Source of the DNA: Pseudaminobacter soli (ex Li et al. 2025)
GTDB lineage: Bacteria > Pseudomonadota > Alphaproteobacteria > Rhizobiales > Rhizobiaceae
Length of the DNA: 64,000 bases
NCBI RefSeq assembly: GCF_003012705.1
Contig: NZ_PXYL01000003.1
Span: 434,001-498,000, forward strand
Reading direction: 5' to 3'
The translations under genes were made by a program, and so were the position numbers. This document shows positions 16,863 through 27,588 of this stretch, piece by piece. Every line of letters begins with the position of its first letter. The first letter of the stretch is position 1. Under the pieces are notes generated by a model that was not told the origin of the DNA, searched no databases, and saw only the letters and a list, made by a program, of their open reading frames with translations.

Positions 16863-18680
16863 ATGGCGCCACCGCTTCTCAATCTCGACGGCATCAAGCT
16901 GACCTTTGGCGGCACGCCGCTGCTCGACGGAGCCTCTCTTTCGGCTGCTGCCGGCGATCGCATCGCGCTCGTCGGCCGCAACGGCTCGGGCAAGTCGACT
17001 CTGCTCAAGATCGCCGCCGACATGGTGGAGCCGCAGGACGGCGAGGTATTCCGCCAGCCCACTGCCACCATCCGCTATTTGCCGCAGATGCCGGACATGG
17101 ACGGCTTTGCCAATGTGCGCGCCTATGTCGAGGCGGGTCTTGGACCGGCCGACGATCCGTACCGTGCGACCTACCTCTTGGAGCATCTCGGCCTCACCGG
17201 CGACGAGCGCCCGGACGACCTTTCCGGTGGCGAGGCGCGGCGCGCAGCACTTGCGCGCGTCATGGCGCCGGAGCCCGACATCCTGCTGCTCGACGAGCCG
17301 ACCAACCATCTCGACCTGAAAACCATCGAATGGCTGGAAGACGAGCTTGTCCGTTCTTCCTCCGCGCTGATCGTGATCTCGCACGATCGCCGTTTTCTCG
17401 AGCGCGTCTCGAAAGCCACCGTCTGGCTGGATCGCGGCCAGACACGTCGGCTCGAAAGGGGCTTTGCGCATTTCGAGGAATGGCGCGACGCAGTGCTGGA
17501 GGAAGAGGAGCGCGAGCAGCACAAGCTCGGCCGTCAGATCGTGCGTGAGGAGCACTGGCTGCGCTATGGCGTCACCGCGCGGCGCAAGCGCAACATGCGC
17601 CGCCTGGGCGAGCTGCAGACCATGCGCCAGCGTTTCCGCGGCCACAAGGGTGCCGAAGGCGTGGCAACCATGGTGGCAAGCGATGCTGCCGAGTCCGGCA
17701 AGCTGGTGATCGAGGCGAAGAACATTTCGAAGAGCTTCGACGATCTGACGGTGGTGAAGGACTTTTCCACGCGCATCCAACGCGGCGACCGCATCGGTCT
17801 GGTCGGGCCGAACGGTGCCGGCAAGACGACGCTCTTGAAGATGCTGACCGGTGAAATGCAGCCCGACACCGGGTCGGTGCGTCTCGGCACCAATCTTGAG
17901 ATCGCCACGCTCGACCAGAAACGCGAGTCGGTCGACCCGCAAGAGACGCTGGCGCATTATCTGACAGACGGCCGCGGCGAAAACCTCGTCATCAATGGCG
18001 AAGAGCGCCATGTCGTCTCCTACATGAAGGACTTTCTGTTCAAGCCCGAGCAGGCGCGCACGCCGGTGCGCGAGCTTTCCGGTGGCGAGCGCGCTCGGCT
18101 GCTCCTGGCGCGTGTGCTGGCACGGCCGGCGAACCTTCTGGTGCTCGACGAACCGACCAACGACCTCGACATGGAAACGCTGGAACTGCTGCAGGAACTG
18201 GTGGCGGGTTTTGCCGGCACTGTCATCCTCGTCAGCCACGACCGCGACTTCCTCGACCGCACCGTCACCAGCGTGATCGCGCCGGAAGGCGACGGGCGCT
18301 GGCTGGAATATGCCGGCGGCTATTCCGACATGCTGGCCCAGCGCGGCGGCACGCATCTGAACGATCGCCGGGATACGCGCAACAAGCAGGCGGCGGAGAC
18401 GCCGCGCGCGGAAGCGGCTGCATTCACGCCCAAGGCGCCGTCCAAAAAACTGTCCTTCAAGCAGAAATTCGCGCTCGAAAACCTGCCATCGAAGATGGCG
18501 GCGGTGTCGGCTTCCATCGCGGAGCTGGAAAACCACATTGCCGATCCGGCTTTTTACGATCGCGATCCGAAGGGTTTTCAGAAGACCATCGCGGCGCTCG
18601 ACAAGGAGCGCGCCTCGCTTGCCAGCATGGAAGACGAATGGCTGGAGCTCGAAATGCTGCGCGAAGAACTGGAGGGGTGA
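16863..18680 (+). CDS. ABC-F family ATPase (Uup-like)
   Basis: Soluble protein with two ATPase domains and no membrane spans, 605 residues. Domain 1: GRNGSGKSTLL, LSGGEARRAALAR, LLLDEPTNHLDL. The linker (about residues 220-300, EEEREQHKLGRQIVREEHWL) is the arm that reaches the ribosome in this family. Domain 2: GPNGAGKTTLL, LSGGERARLLLAR, LVLDEPTNDLDM. A C-terminal coiled coil (KKLSFKQKFALENLPSKMAA onward) is typical of Uup. ABC-F proteins act on ribosomes; Uup also affects transposon excision and ribosome assembly. ATG 16863 lies seven bases after thiN; the frame runs on upstream inside thiN but that part is shadow. Confidence 0.9.
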   Translation: MAPPLLNLDGIKLTFGGTPLLDGASLSAAAGDRIALVGRNGSGKSTLLKIAADMVEPQDGEVFRQPTATIRYLPQMPDMDGFANVRAYVEAGLGPADDPYRATYLLEHLGLTGDERPDDLSGGEARRAALARVMAPEPDILLLDEPTNHLDLKTIEWLEDELVRSSSALIVISHDRRFLERVSKATVWLDRGQTRRLERGFAHFEEWRDAVLEEEEREQHKLGRQIVREEHWLRYGVTARRKRNMRRLGELQTMRQRFRGHKGAEGVATMVASDAAESGKLVIEAKNISKSFDDLTVVKDFSTRIQRGDRIGLVGPNGAGKTTLLKMLTGEMQPDTGSVRLGTNLEIATLDQKRESVDPQETLAHYLTDGRGENLVINGEERHVVSYMKDFLFKPEQARTPVRELSGGERARLLLARVLARPANLLVLDEPTNDLDMETLELLQELVAGFAGTVILVSHDRDFLDRTVTSVIAPEGDGRWLEYAGGYSDMLAQRGGTHLNDRRDTRNKQAAETPRAEAAAFTPKAPSKKLSFKQKFALENLPSKMAAVSASIAELENHIADPAFYDRDPKGFQKTIAALDKERASLASMEDEWLELEMLREELEG

Positions 18681-18687
18681 GACATGT

Positions 18688-18775
18688 CCGACCGTAGGTC
18701 GGCGAAAAGCCAACGATTTGGCTTTTCGAATGTCGAACGCCCGGAGCCCTAGCGGAGGGCCGGGAGGCGGTGCCA
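18688..18775. repeat. Cluster of consecutive stem-loops after the ABC-F gene
   Basis: Three adjacent palindromes: CCGACC-GTA-GGTCGG (18688-18702), CGAAAAGCC-N8-GGCTTTTCG (18703-18728, nine perfect pairs), and an imperfect GC-rich one (18738-18767, CCCGG...CCGGG). It then runs into the shared terminator at 18807. The dense head-to-tail hairpins suggest a palindromic intergenic repeat. Confidence 0.55.
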
Positions 18776-18806
18776 ACTCGTTGGCGAGTCGACCAACCCA
18801 GATACA

Positions 18807-18832
18807 AAAACGGCCCCTTTCGGGGCCGTTTT
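18807..18832. terminator. Bidirectional terminator
   Basis: An eleven-base stem (18807-18817 with 18822-18832), TTTC loop, A- and T-run flanks. It lies between the convergent ABC-F gene and the 562-residue protein gene. Confidence 0.9.
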
Positions 18833-18843
18833 CAACTTATACC

Positions 18844-20532
18844 TCAGCCATTTCCGTTGCCGGCGGAGGCCTGCCAGGCCTTGATCGCCTCGTCGAACAC
18901 CTTCTGGCCCGGAATGCCCTTTTCCATGGTGAAGAGAGCACGGCGGCCGGATTTGTAGATGATCGGCACGTCGATCCAGCTCTGGCTGCGCAGCAGGCTC
19001 AGATTGGCTTCCATCTCCGGCTTGCCGTCGTTGAGCGCGATCAGGAAGAAGCCGTCGGCGATCTTGGCCGGAATGCCGATCAGCGGGCTGCCGGCTTCCT
19101 GCTCCGATCCCTTCATCGACACGCGCAGCACGTTTTCGATGCCGCCGCCCTCGAAGCCTTGCGGCGTCAGGAAGATCACCTCGACGATATGGCTGGCCGG
19201 CAGGGTCTGGTCCGCGTTGCGGCGGATGGTCATGCGCAGCTGCAGGTCCTTGCCCGGAATGACCGCCTCGGCGCGGATGGCCGGCTCGGGCGGCAGGTCG
19301 CCGCCTGGCGATTCCTTCACCACCGACCAGACGATGCTGCCGGGCTCGGCCGAACCTTGGGCGACGTTGGTGCGCTCCTCATAGAAGATCGCGCGCTGGC
19401 CGACGGCCACCGCAGACTGCGCGGCAGGCGTACCTGTTTGCGCCGGCGGCGTCTGGCCCGGTGCGGCTGTTCCCGTCTGGGCGGCGGGCGGTTGCGTGGC
19501 GGTCGCGACAGAGGTGCCTTCGCCAATCGAAGCGCCGCCGCCGGCCGGTCCGGGATCGATCTCGGTGCCGTCCGTATTCAGCCGCTGGGTGAGTTTCGGC
19601 TCGCCCGCCGGTGTCGAGGGTGCCGTCTGCTGCGCGTGCTCAGGCGTGGCTGGGGCAGCCGCCGTCTTGGTTTCAGGCGCGGCGCCGGAAGCAGCAGGCG
19701 TCTCGGCATGCTTGCCGGAGCCGCTGAAGAGGTTGGACAGGGCGCCCTTGCTTGCCCACACGCCATAACCGCCGCCCGCGACCACCACCAAGGCGATTGC
19801 CGCGGTAATCAGGCCGCCATAGCTGCGCTTGCCCTTGGGCTGTTGCTGATGGGCTTCCCGCGGCGCGTCGTATTCGTCGTCGTCATCCCGGTCGTTGGCC
19901 GCGTCGAAGAAGTCGTCCTTGACCGGTTCGATGGCGGGTTGCGGCTTGGGCGCAGCCGGTGCCGGCTGCAGCCAGTCATCCATCTCGGCCGCCGGGTCGG
20001 TCTTGGGCTTGTCGTCCGCGCGGGGCTGGGCCGCGGGCTTGGACGCCGGCGCGGCCGCCGGGGCCGCTGGCTTGTATGCCGCGGCTTCAGGCTTTGCCGC
20101 GGCCGTCGGCATGGTCTTCGGCGCCGTGTCGAGCCACGACGCGAAGTCTGACTTCGGTGCGGGAGCCGGCGCAGGCGCCGGGGCGGGAGCAGGCTTGGCG
20201 ACAGGCTCGGGACGCGGCGCGGGGGCTACCGGCTTCGGCGGCGCGCTCTTCTGGCGTTCGATGGAGGCAAAGACGTCCTCCAGCTCCTGCAGCGGGTCGA
20301 CGCCCGCTTTCGGACGTTCCTTGTCGGCATATTCCTTTTCGAGCGAGGCGATGGCGTCTTCGAGCGACTTCCTCTGGCGATCGGCGACGGCCTGGGGCGG
20401 CGGCGGGTTTATTGCCGCAAGCTTCGCCTCGATGGTCGCACGGGCCTTGTCGTACACTTTCTGGCGTAGCGGCGGCGTTGCCTCGCTAAGCCCGTCCAGC
20501 GCCTTTTTCAGAACCGCAACGAAATCTGCCAT
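18844..20532 (-). CDS. Single-span membrane protein with Pro/Ala-rich cytoplasmic arm, unknown function
   Basis: 562 residues, not assigned to a named family here. Residues 1-95 are charged and mostly helical (MADFVAVLKKALDGLSEATP onward), 96-205 are Pro/Ala low complexity, and 206-235 are acidic then basic. One membrane helix spans about 239-260 (GLITAAIALVVVAGGGYGVW). After another low-complexity linker (about 261-380) comes a compact conserved-looking domain of about 180 residues (QRAIFYEERTNVAQGSAEPG to the end) expected in the periplasm. Orientation is inferred from the KGKR just before the helix. Located 63 bases after purA on the same strand, so it may share the purA transcript. Rhizobial relatives are often mislabelled as CheA-like; nothing here supports that. 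Confidence 0.8.
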   Translation of the reverse strand: MADFVAVLKKALDGLSEATPPLRQKVYDKARATIEAKLAAINPPPPQAVADRQRKSLEDAIASLEKEYADKERPKAGVDPLQELEDVFASIERQKSAPPKPVAPAPRPEPVAKPAPAPAPAPAPAPKSDFASWLDTAPKTMPTAAAKPEAAAYKPAAPAAAPASKPAAQPRADDKPKTDPAAEMDDWLQPAPAAPKPQPAIEPVKDDFFDAANDRDDDDEYDAPREAHQQQPKGKRSYGGLITAAIALVVVAGGGYGVWASKGALSNLFSGSGKHAETPAASGAAPETKTAAAPATPEHAQQTAPSTPAGEPKLTQRLNTDGTEIDPGPAGGGASIGEGTSVATATQPPAAQTGTAAPGQTPPAQTGTPAAQSAVAVGQRAIFYEERTNVAQGSAEPGSIVWSVVKESPGGDLPPEPAIRAEAVIPGKDLQLRMTIRRNADQTLPASHIVEVIFLTPQGFEGGGIENVLRVSMKGSEQEAGSPLIGIPAKIADGFFLIALNDGKPEMEANLSLLRSQSWIDVPIIYKSGRRALFTMEKGIPGQKVFDEAIKAWQASAGNGNG

Positions 20533-20595
20533 GCTTTTGTCGACCTGTGGTTTCTCTCCCGGCCGGCGTCACGCCGACCGCAGGAAGGCGCAAAA

Positions 20596-21894
<1,299 letters not shown>

Positions 21895-22123
21895 GATTTC
21901 TTCCCTTCCATGCCGCGCTAGGCGGCGCAAACCTATAGGACGACAGGCCTCTATAACGGCAAGATTCCCGAAACGCGACCATTCTTTGGGGCAAAGGGCA
22001 AGACAATTTCGTCACGCCGCAACCCTTGCCTGTGCACCTATTGCCCGGCCGCGGCCATAGTGAGGCATGCACCAAAGCGCCCGCGACTTTCACCGGGCAC
22101 AGTATCGCATAGATATGCAAACA

Positions 22124-22151
22124 AGAAGGCGCCGGTTGCCCGGCGCCTTCT
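22124..22151 (-). terminator. Terminator after serA
   Basis: A twelve-base stem (22124-22135 with 22140-22151) with a TTGC loop, about 27 bases beyond the serA stop. On the minus strand it is followed by TGTTTGC, a weak T-run. Confidence 0.75.
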
Positions 22152-22177
22152 GAAAAAACGAGCGTGATCTACCAGTC

Positions 22178-23779
22178 TCAGATGCCGTTCACGTCGAAAT
22201 GCAACGGCTTGGCCGAGTCGATCGACTTGTGCGCCCGCACCTTTTCCAGAACGTCCTCCGGGAACGGCGCGTCGAGATAGAGCAGCGCGATCGCGTCGCC
22301 GCCTGGCCGGTCGCGGCCCAGCGCGAAGTTCGCGATGTTGACGCCGTTCTCGCCACAGACGGTGCCAAGCAGGCCGATGATGCCCGGCGCGTCGGCATTG
22401 GTGGTGTAGAGCATGTGCTGGCCGACCTCGGCGTCGAGATTGATGCCCTTGATCTGGATGAAGCGCGGCTTGTGGTCGGAGAAGCAGGTGCCTGCGATGG
22501 AGCGGGTCTGCTTCTCGGTCTTGACTGTCAGCTTGATGTAGCCGTCGAACACGCCCGACTTGTCGCGCTTGACCTCGGCGACAATGATGCCGCGCTCCTT
22601 CACCATGATCGGCGCGGACACCATGTTCACGTCGGCGACCTGCGGACGGATCAGGCCGGCAAGTGCCGCGCTAATCAGCGCCTTGGTGTTCATGCCGGCG
22701 GTCGAGCCGTCGAACAGGATCTCGACTTCCTTGATCGGCTCTTCGGTGACCTGGCCGACGAAGGCGCCCAACACCTCGGCGAGCTTGACGAAGGGTTTTA
22801 GCCGCGGCGCTTCCTCGGCGGTGATCGAGGGCATGTTGATGGCGTTGGAGACCGCACCCTTGATCAGGTAGTCCGCCATCTGCTCGGCGATCTGCAGTGC
22901 CACGTTCTCCTGCGCTTCCGTGGTGGAGGCGCCCAGATGCGGCGTGGTGACGACATTGTCCATGCCGAACAGCGCGTTCTCGGTCGCAGGTTCGACCTCG
23001 AATACGTCGATGCCGGCGCCGGCCACCTTGCCGCTCTGGAGCGCGGCGATGAGGTCAGCTTCCACGATGAGACCGCCGCGCGCGCAATTGATGACGCGCA
23101 CGCCGTCCTTCATCTTGGCGATGGCATCGGCATTGATGATGTTGCGCGTCTTGTCGGTCAGCGGCGTGTGCAGGGTTATGAAGTCGGCACGGGCGAGCAG
23201 CGTGTCGAGATCGACCTTTTCCACGCCCAGTTCGGAAGCGCGGTCTTCCGACAGGAACGGATCGAAGGCGATGACATGCATCTTCAGGCCGACGCCGCGC
23301 GAGGCCACGATCGAGCCGATATTGCCGCAGCCGATCACGCCCAGCGTCTTGCCGGTGATCTCGACGCCCATGAAGCGGTTCTTCTCCCACTTGCCGGCAT
23401 GGGTGGAGCTGTTGGCTTCCGGAATCTGGCGCGCCAGCGCGAACATCATGGCAATGGCGTGCTCGGCGGTGGTGATGGAATTGCCGAAGGGCGTGTTCAT
23501 CACGATGATACCGCGGCGGCTGGCGGCCGGGATGTCGACATTGTCGACGCCGATACCGGCGCGGCCGACGACCTTGAGATTGGTCGCGGCGGCGATCAGC
23601 TTCTCGGTGACCTTGGTGGCCGAGCGGATGGCGAGACCATCATACTGACCGATGATTTCGAGCAGCTTTTCCTTGTCCTTGCCGACATCGGGCAGATAGT
23701 CGACTTCGACGCCGCGATCCTTGAAGATCTGCACGGCGGTGGGGGAGAGTTTGTCGGATACGAGTACGCGAGGTGCCAT
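22178..23779 (-). CDS. serA: D-3-phosphoglycerate dehydrogenase
   Basis: First enzyme of serine synthesis, 533 residues: the long form with substrate, NAD, intervening (ASB) and ACT domains. Visible: VVGRAGIGVDNVDIPAASRR, the NAD loop VIGCGNIGSIVASRG, the catalytic region NCARGGLIVEADL and HLGASTTEAQENV, and a C-terminal ACT domain from about residue 455 (DAPGIIGLLGTVCGENGVNI). The ACT domain is where serine feedback acts in many homologues. ATG 23779 follows GGAGG at 23785-23789; longer upstream frame rejected. 78 bases after serC, same strand. Confidence 0.97.
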   Translation of the reverse strand: MAPRVLVSDKLSPTAVQIFKDRGVEVDYLPDVGKDKEKLLEIIGQYDGLAIRSATKVTEKLIAAATNLKVVGRAGIGVDNVDIPAASRRGIIVMNTPFGNSITTAEHAIAMMFALARQIPEANSSTHAGKWEKNRFMGVEITGKTLGVIGCGNIGSIVASRGVGLKMHVIAFDPFLSEDRASELGVEKVDLDTLLARADFITLHTPLTDKTRNIINADAIAKMKDGVRVINCARGGLIVEADLIAALQSGKVAGAGIDVFEVEPATENALFGMDNVVTTPHLGASTTEAQENVALQIAEQMADYLIKGAVSNAINMPSITAEEAPRLKPFVKLAEVLGAFVGQVTEEPIKEVEILFDGSTAGMNTKALISAALAGLIRPQVADVNMVSAPIMVKERGIIVAEVKRDKSGVFDGYIKLTVKTEKQTRSIAGTCFSDHKPRFIQIKGINLDAEVGQHMLYTTNADAPGIIGLLGTVCGENGVNIANFALGRDRPGGDAIALLYLDAPFPEDVLEKVRAHKSIDSAKPLHFDVNGI

Positions 23780-23857
23780 AAAGGCCTCCATCAGGTGAAA
23801 TTCAGACTTGGGGGAATGAGGCGACCGTCCCAACCCGGTCGCCCAAAAACCTTGAAC

Positions 23858-25033
23858 TCAGGCCGCCTTTTTCAGCGCGGCCTTCTGGTTCTGGAACGCC
23901 CATTCGAGCCAATGCGTCAGTGCCTCGACGTCGGACGCCTCGACGGTCGCGCCGGCCCAGATGCGCAGGCCCGACGGCGCGTCGCGATAGGCGCCGATGT
24001 CATATGCCACGCCTTCCTTGTCGAGGGCGGAGACGATGGCCTTGGCAAAGGCGGCCTGCGCCTCGGCGTCGAGCGCGGTCACTTCCGGATCGATGATGGT
24101 GAGGCAGACCGAGGTGTTCGAGCGCGTCGCCGGATCGGTCGCCAGATTGGCGAGCCAGGGCGTCTTCTCGACGAAGGCGTCGAGCACCGCGAAGTTGCGG
24201 TCGGCGCGGGCGATGAGGGCATCGAGGCCGCCGATCGACTTCGCCCAATTGAGTGCGTCGAGATAGTCTTCCACCGCCAGCATGGACGGGGTGTTGATGG
24301 TCTCGCCCTTGAAGATACCTTCGATCAGCTTGCCGCCCTTGGTCAGGCGGAAGATCTTCGGCAGCGGCCAGGCCGGCTTGTAGGTCTCGAGCCGTTCTAC
24401 GGCGCGCGGCGAGAGGATGAGCATGCCATGCGCGCCTTCGCCGCCCAGCACCTTCTGCCAGGAGAAGGTGACGACGTCGAGTTTCTGGAAATCGAGGTTC
24501 TGCGCGAAGGCGGCGGAAGTCGCGTCGCAGATGGTCAGGCCCTGGCGGTCTGCCGGGATGAAATCGGCGTTCGGCACGCGCACGCCGGAGGTCGTGCCGT
24601 TCCAGGTGAAGACCACGTCGCGGTCGAAATCGACCTTGGAGAAGTCGACGAGTTCGCCATAAGGGGCTTCGAAGGTGCGGGCATCCGGCAGCTTCAGCTG
24701 CTTGACGACGTCGGTCACCCAGCCGGCGCCAAAGCTTTCCCAGGCGACCATGTCGACGCCGCGTGCGCCGAGCAGCGACCAGAGCGCCATTTCGACGGCG
24801 CCGGTGTCGGACGCGGGCACGATGCCGATGCGATAGTCGGCCGGAACCTGCAGGACTTCACGGGTGAGGTCGATGGCCTGCTGGAGCTTGGTCTTGCCGA
24901 TCTTGGCGCGGTGGGAGCGGCCGAGGGCTGCGTCTGCGAGAGCTTGGAGGGACCAGCCGGGGCGCTTTGCGCAGGGGCCGGATGAGAAATTGGGATTGGC
25001 CGGACGCAAGTCCGGCTTCGGCAGTACAGTCAT
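23858..25033 (-). CDS. serC: Phosphoserine aminotransferase
   Basis: PLP enzyme turning 3-phosphohydroxypyruvate into phosphoserine; 391 residues, the alphaproteobacterial length. [14 protein letters not shown] marks the N-terminus, [16 protein letters not shown] holds the PLP lysine, and [19 protein letters not shown] is the conserved late motif. ATG 25033 gives [20 protein letters not shown] and is preceded by AAGGAT inside a leader hairpin. Operon order serC-serA matches other rhizobia. Confidence 0.96.
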   Translation of the reverse strand: MTVLPKPDLRPANPNFSSGPCAKRPGWSLQALADAALGRSHRAKIGKTKLQQAIDLTREVLQVPADYRIGIVPASDTGAVEMALWSLLGARGVDMVAWESFGAGWVTDVVKQLKLPDARTFEAPYGELVDFSKVDFDRDVVFTWNGTTSGVRVPNADFIPADRQGLTICDATSAAFAQNLDFQKLDVVTFSWQKVLGGEGAHGMLILSPRAVERLETYKPAWPLPKIFRLTKGGKLIEGIFKGETINTPSMLAVEDYLDALNWAKSIGGLDALIARADRNFAVLDAFVEKTPWLANLATDPATRSNTSVCLTIIDPEVTALDAEAQAAFAKAIVSALDKEGVAYDIGAYRDAPSGLRIWAGATVEASDVEALTHWLEWAFQNQKAALKKAA

Positions 25034-25039
25034 GTTGAT

Positions 25040-25130
25040 CCTATCCTTCCAGATAGCACGCCCCTCGTTGGGGAGGGGTGGCCCACTGGCGGAGATAGCG
25101 GAACGTCCCGCGGACGGCAAGTGGCAATAT
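25040..25130 (-). promoter_or_regulatory. serC leader RNA
   Basis: Reading the minus strand toward serC there are three hairpins: an outer CCACT/AGTGG stem enclosing GTCC-GCG-GGAC (about 25082-25128), a CCCCTC/GAGGGG stem (25061-25066 with 25073-25078), and a final CTATC/GATAG stem (25052-25056 with 25041-25045) whose loop and 3' side cover the GGAAGGAT ribosome site. That agrees with the described serC motif of Alphaproteobacteria, where the last stem masks the ribosome site of serC. Confidence 0.8.
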
Positions 25131-25261
25131 TGCGACAGTTGCTTGCCTGTCAGCGACTGTCACCTGCGATAATGCCGAGGCGTCGGGAAAACATGCTAGG
25201 AAAATCAAGGAGCTGCGGGCGCATGTGGCTAGCCAGGACGCTGCGCAAATTTGTGATCGGA

Positions 25262-26617
25262 TCAGTTCGCCAGCGGCACGGTGAAAGTGCAATCCAGGCC
25301 CTGCGCGAGCCAGTGGAACTCGATCTCGCCGGCGAGGTCGTTCCGTATCATCCGGGAGATCAGTCGGCTGCCGAAGCCCGCCTTCGTGGGCGCCACAACT
25401 GGCGGACCGCCGCGCTCGCGCCACAGCACCGACAGGCGAGGGCCGCCGCCATTGGTGCGCGTGGACCAGTTCACCGAAACGGCACCGTTGCGGTGCGAGA
25501 GCGAGCCGTACTTTGCGGCATTCGTCGTCAGTTCATGGATGACAAGCCCGAGCGGGGTGATCATCTCCGACGGCAGCATCAGGTCCGGGCCGTCGAGGGT
25601 GATTCGGCTGCCGGCGATCGTCTCGAAAGGGGCTGTCTCGGTCTTTACCAACTCGGCAAGCGCTACGCCCCGGCCCTGATGACTGACGATGAGATCGTGG
25701 GTCGTGGCGAGCGCGTTGAGCCGCGCCTGAAAGGTCGAAAGGAAGCCGTCGAGAGAGGTCGCCTGATGCGCCGTCTGGCGGGCGAGAGCCTGCACGATCG
25801 CGAGAACGTTCTTCACGCGGTGGTGCATCTCGCGCACGATCTCCTGCTTGCGCTCGTCTTCCCTGAAGCGGTCGGTGACGTCGACCGCAAAACCGTCGAG
25901 CCCAATCAGCTCGCCGGTGCCGTCGCGGGTGGCGGTAACGGAAAACTCCAGCCAACGAACCGCCTTGTCCGGCCTGACAATGCGGTAGTGGGTCTTGTAG
26001 GTCTCGGTTTTGGTCGCCAGAGCCTCTTCCAAAGAGGTTTGGGCAATGTGTCGGTCGTCCGGGTGGACGAGCTCCAGCCAGTCCGAGAAGCTCATATCGG
26101 TCACGGGCTGACCGATCATCTTGGCGAAAGCCGGCGACCAGCGGCCACGATCTTGCGCCAAATTATACGAAATGGTTCCGAGGTGCCCGGCCTCGAGAGC
26201 CGCGCGCAACCTGCGTTCGCCTTCGCGGACGTCCTGCAGTGTCCGGTCCGCACGCTCTACGGCCGCCTGCAGAACTGCACCCACAAGAATCATTGCAGCA
26301 CCGCAAAGGGCGAACAGCACCAGATCGATTGCGGTCGCTGTCGTGTTGATCTCGAGGCTGCGTAGAGGCTCGAGAAAGAAGTACCATGCCGATGCCCCTG
26401 AAAGAACAAGCGCCAGCGTCCCCGGACCCGTTCCGCCGAGGACGGCTGCCAAGAGCACTGCTGGAAACAACGTCACAAAGGGTGCGACGTCTGTCGTAAT
26501 AACTCCTGCGGCAAGGCGCAGGAGGGTGGCAATGACCACGCAGCCTATGGCGAACGCATAGGCGTACATAGGGTTTGTAATGAAGATGGTGTGGTATGCT
26601 CTGATAAGGCGGTCCAT
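25262..26617 (-). CDS. HWE-family sensor histidine kinase
   Basis: 451 residues. N-terminal membrane part with about four spans (residues 18-118, DUF4118-like as in KdpD), a PAS domain at about 140-255 (LEAGHLGTISYNLAQDRGRW; HPDDR), then the HWE H-box EMHHRVKN at 263-270 with the phospho-accepting His, and the ATP-binding part HELTTNAAKYGSL. The WRERGGPPV stretch carries the W-x-E signature that defines HWE kinases, and GFGSRLISRMI is the G-box. No response regulator is adjacent. ATG 26617 follows AAAGGA; a longer frame upstream is not family-like. The kinase probably signals to an orphan regulator, perhaps in the general stress response, which is inference. Confidence 0.88.
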   Translation of the reverse strand: MDRLIRAYHTIFITNPMYAYAFAIGCVVIATLLRLAAGVITTDVAPFVTLFPAVLLAAVLGGTGPGTLALVLSGASAWYFFLEPLRSLEINTTATAIDLVLFALCGAAMILVGAVLQAAVERADRTLQDVREGERRLRAALEAGHLGTISYNLAQDRGRWSPAFAKMIGQPVTDMSFSDWLELVHPDDRHIAQTSLEEALATKTETYKTHYRIVRPDKAVRWLEFSVTATRDGTGELIGLDGFAVDVTDRFREDERKQEIVREMHHRVKNVLAIVQALARQTAHQATSLDGFLSTFQARLNALATTHDLIVSHQGRGVALAELVKTETAPFETIAGSRITLDGPDLMLPSEMITPLGLVIHELTTNAAKYGSLSHRNGAVSVNWSTRTNGGGPRLSVLWRERGGPPVVAPTKAGFGSRLISRMIRNDLAGEIEFHWLAQGLDCTFTVPLAN

Positions 26618-26997
26618 TGCAGGTCCTTTGCAATGACGGGTTGCTGATCTGCGCCAGAAGCGGTCAACCGGCATTGCTCTCGGGGGCGAGATGAGACCAC
26701 TTGGGGCAGGCTCATGCGGGCGTGGTGGGCCTGCTACAATTGCGAACTCGGCAGTTTGTTCCGTCGTGCTCTCACCGGCGGGCTCCGGGCTGTCGCCCTC
26801 GATCCAGTTTTCTCGCGCCACTCCCTGGAACGCCGGGTTGCGAGAGCGGCGCATCAAGCGAAATGGTCCGCCCGGCCTTTGGCAGCCCATGCGAAGTTTC
26901 GATTCCGTGGTATAATTTGCGGTGATTGGAGAGCGTAGCGGGGGATAGGCAGGTAGCGCCGTGAGGCGCGCTGCACGTCGATTCATGGGAGATAACC
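26618..26997. other. Intergenic region between HWE kinase and DUF1059 genes
   Basis: 380 bases between divergent genes. Three overlapping frames of 74 codons at 26691-26938 look like chance. A TATAAT-like box at 26911-26916 lacks a matching -35. No clear GGAAC/CGTT stress promoter was found. Nothing else recognisable. Confidence 0.5.
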
Positions 26998-27189
26998 ATG
27001 CGCAAATATATCGACTGCCGAGAGTTCCCGAGCGAAATGAAATGCACTGTGGCGATCGTGGCGGACAGCGATGAAGAGTTGATCAATGCTGCCGTTCAAC
27101 ATGCCGTCGCGGTTCATGGCGAGCACGACACGCCGGAATTTCGGGCCGAGATCAAGAAGGCCATACATGAAGGCTCGCCGCAGGCCTGA
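26998..27189 (+). CDS. DUF1059 family small protein
   Basis: 63 residues, MRKYIDCREFPSEMKCTVAIV at the start. The family is short, with paired Cys (residues 7 and 16 here) and a late His-rich helix (HAVAVHGEH), and has been suggested to bind metal; function is not established. GGGAGA at 26985-26990 sets ATG 26998. It lies divergent from the HWE kinase and convergent with another 63-residue gene; such genes often appear in stress-response clusters of rhizobia. Confidence 0.8.
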   Translation: MRKYIDCREFPSEMKCTVAIVADSDEELINAAVQHAVAVHGEHDTPEFRAEIKKAIHEGSPQA

Positions 27190-27231
27190 CGACGCCAGCG
27201 CGCCGCCTCGGTGAAGCGTCGATGCAAGCGC

Positions 27232-27588
<357 letters not shown>

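Noticed and set aside
16758-18776. A 672-codon open frame on the minus strand opposite the ABC-F gene
   Set aside because: High-GC shadow. The plus-strand ABC-F gene has all motifs, and this frame has no family likeness. Similar long shadows lie opposite serA (22937-24985), ftsH (33197-35209) and tolB (38745-40553).
26691-26938. Three overlapping 74-codon frames of nearly equal span
   Set aside because: Typical chance result in GC-rich non-coding DNA; no ribosome site.
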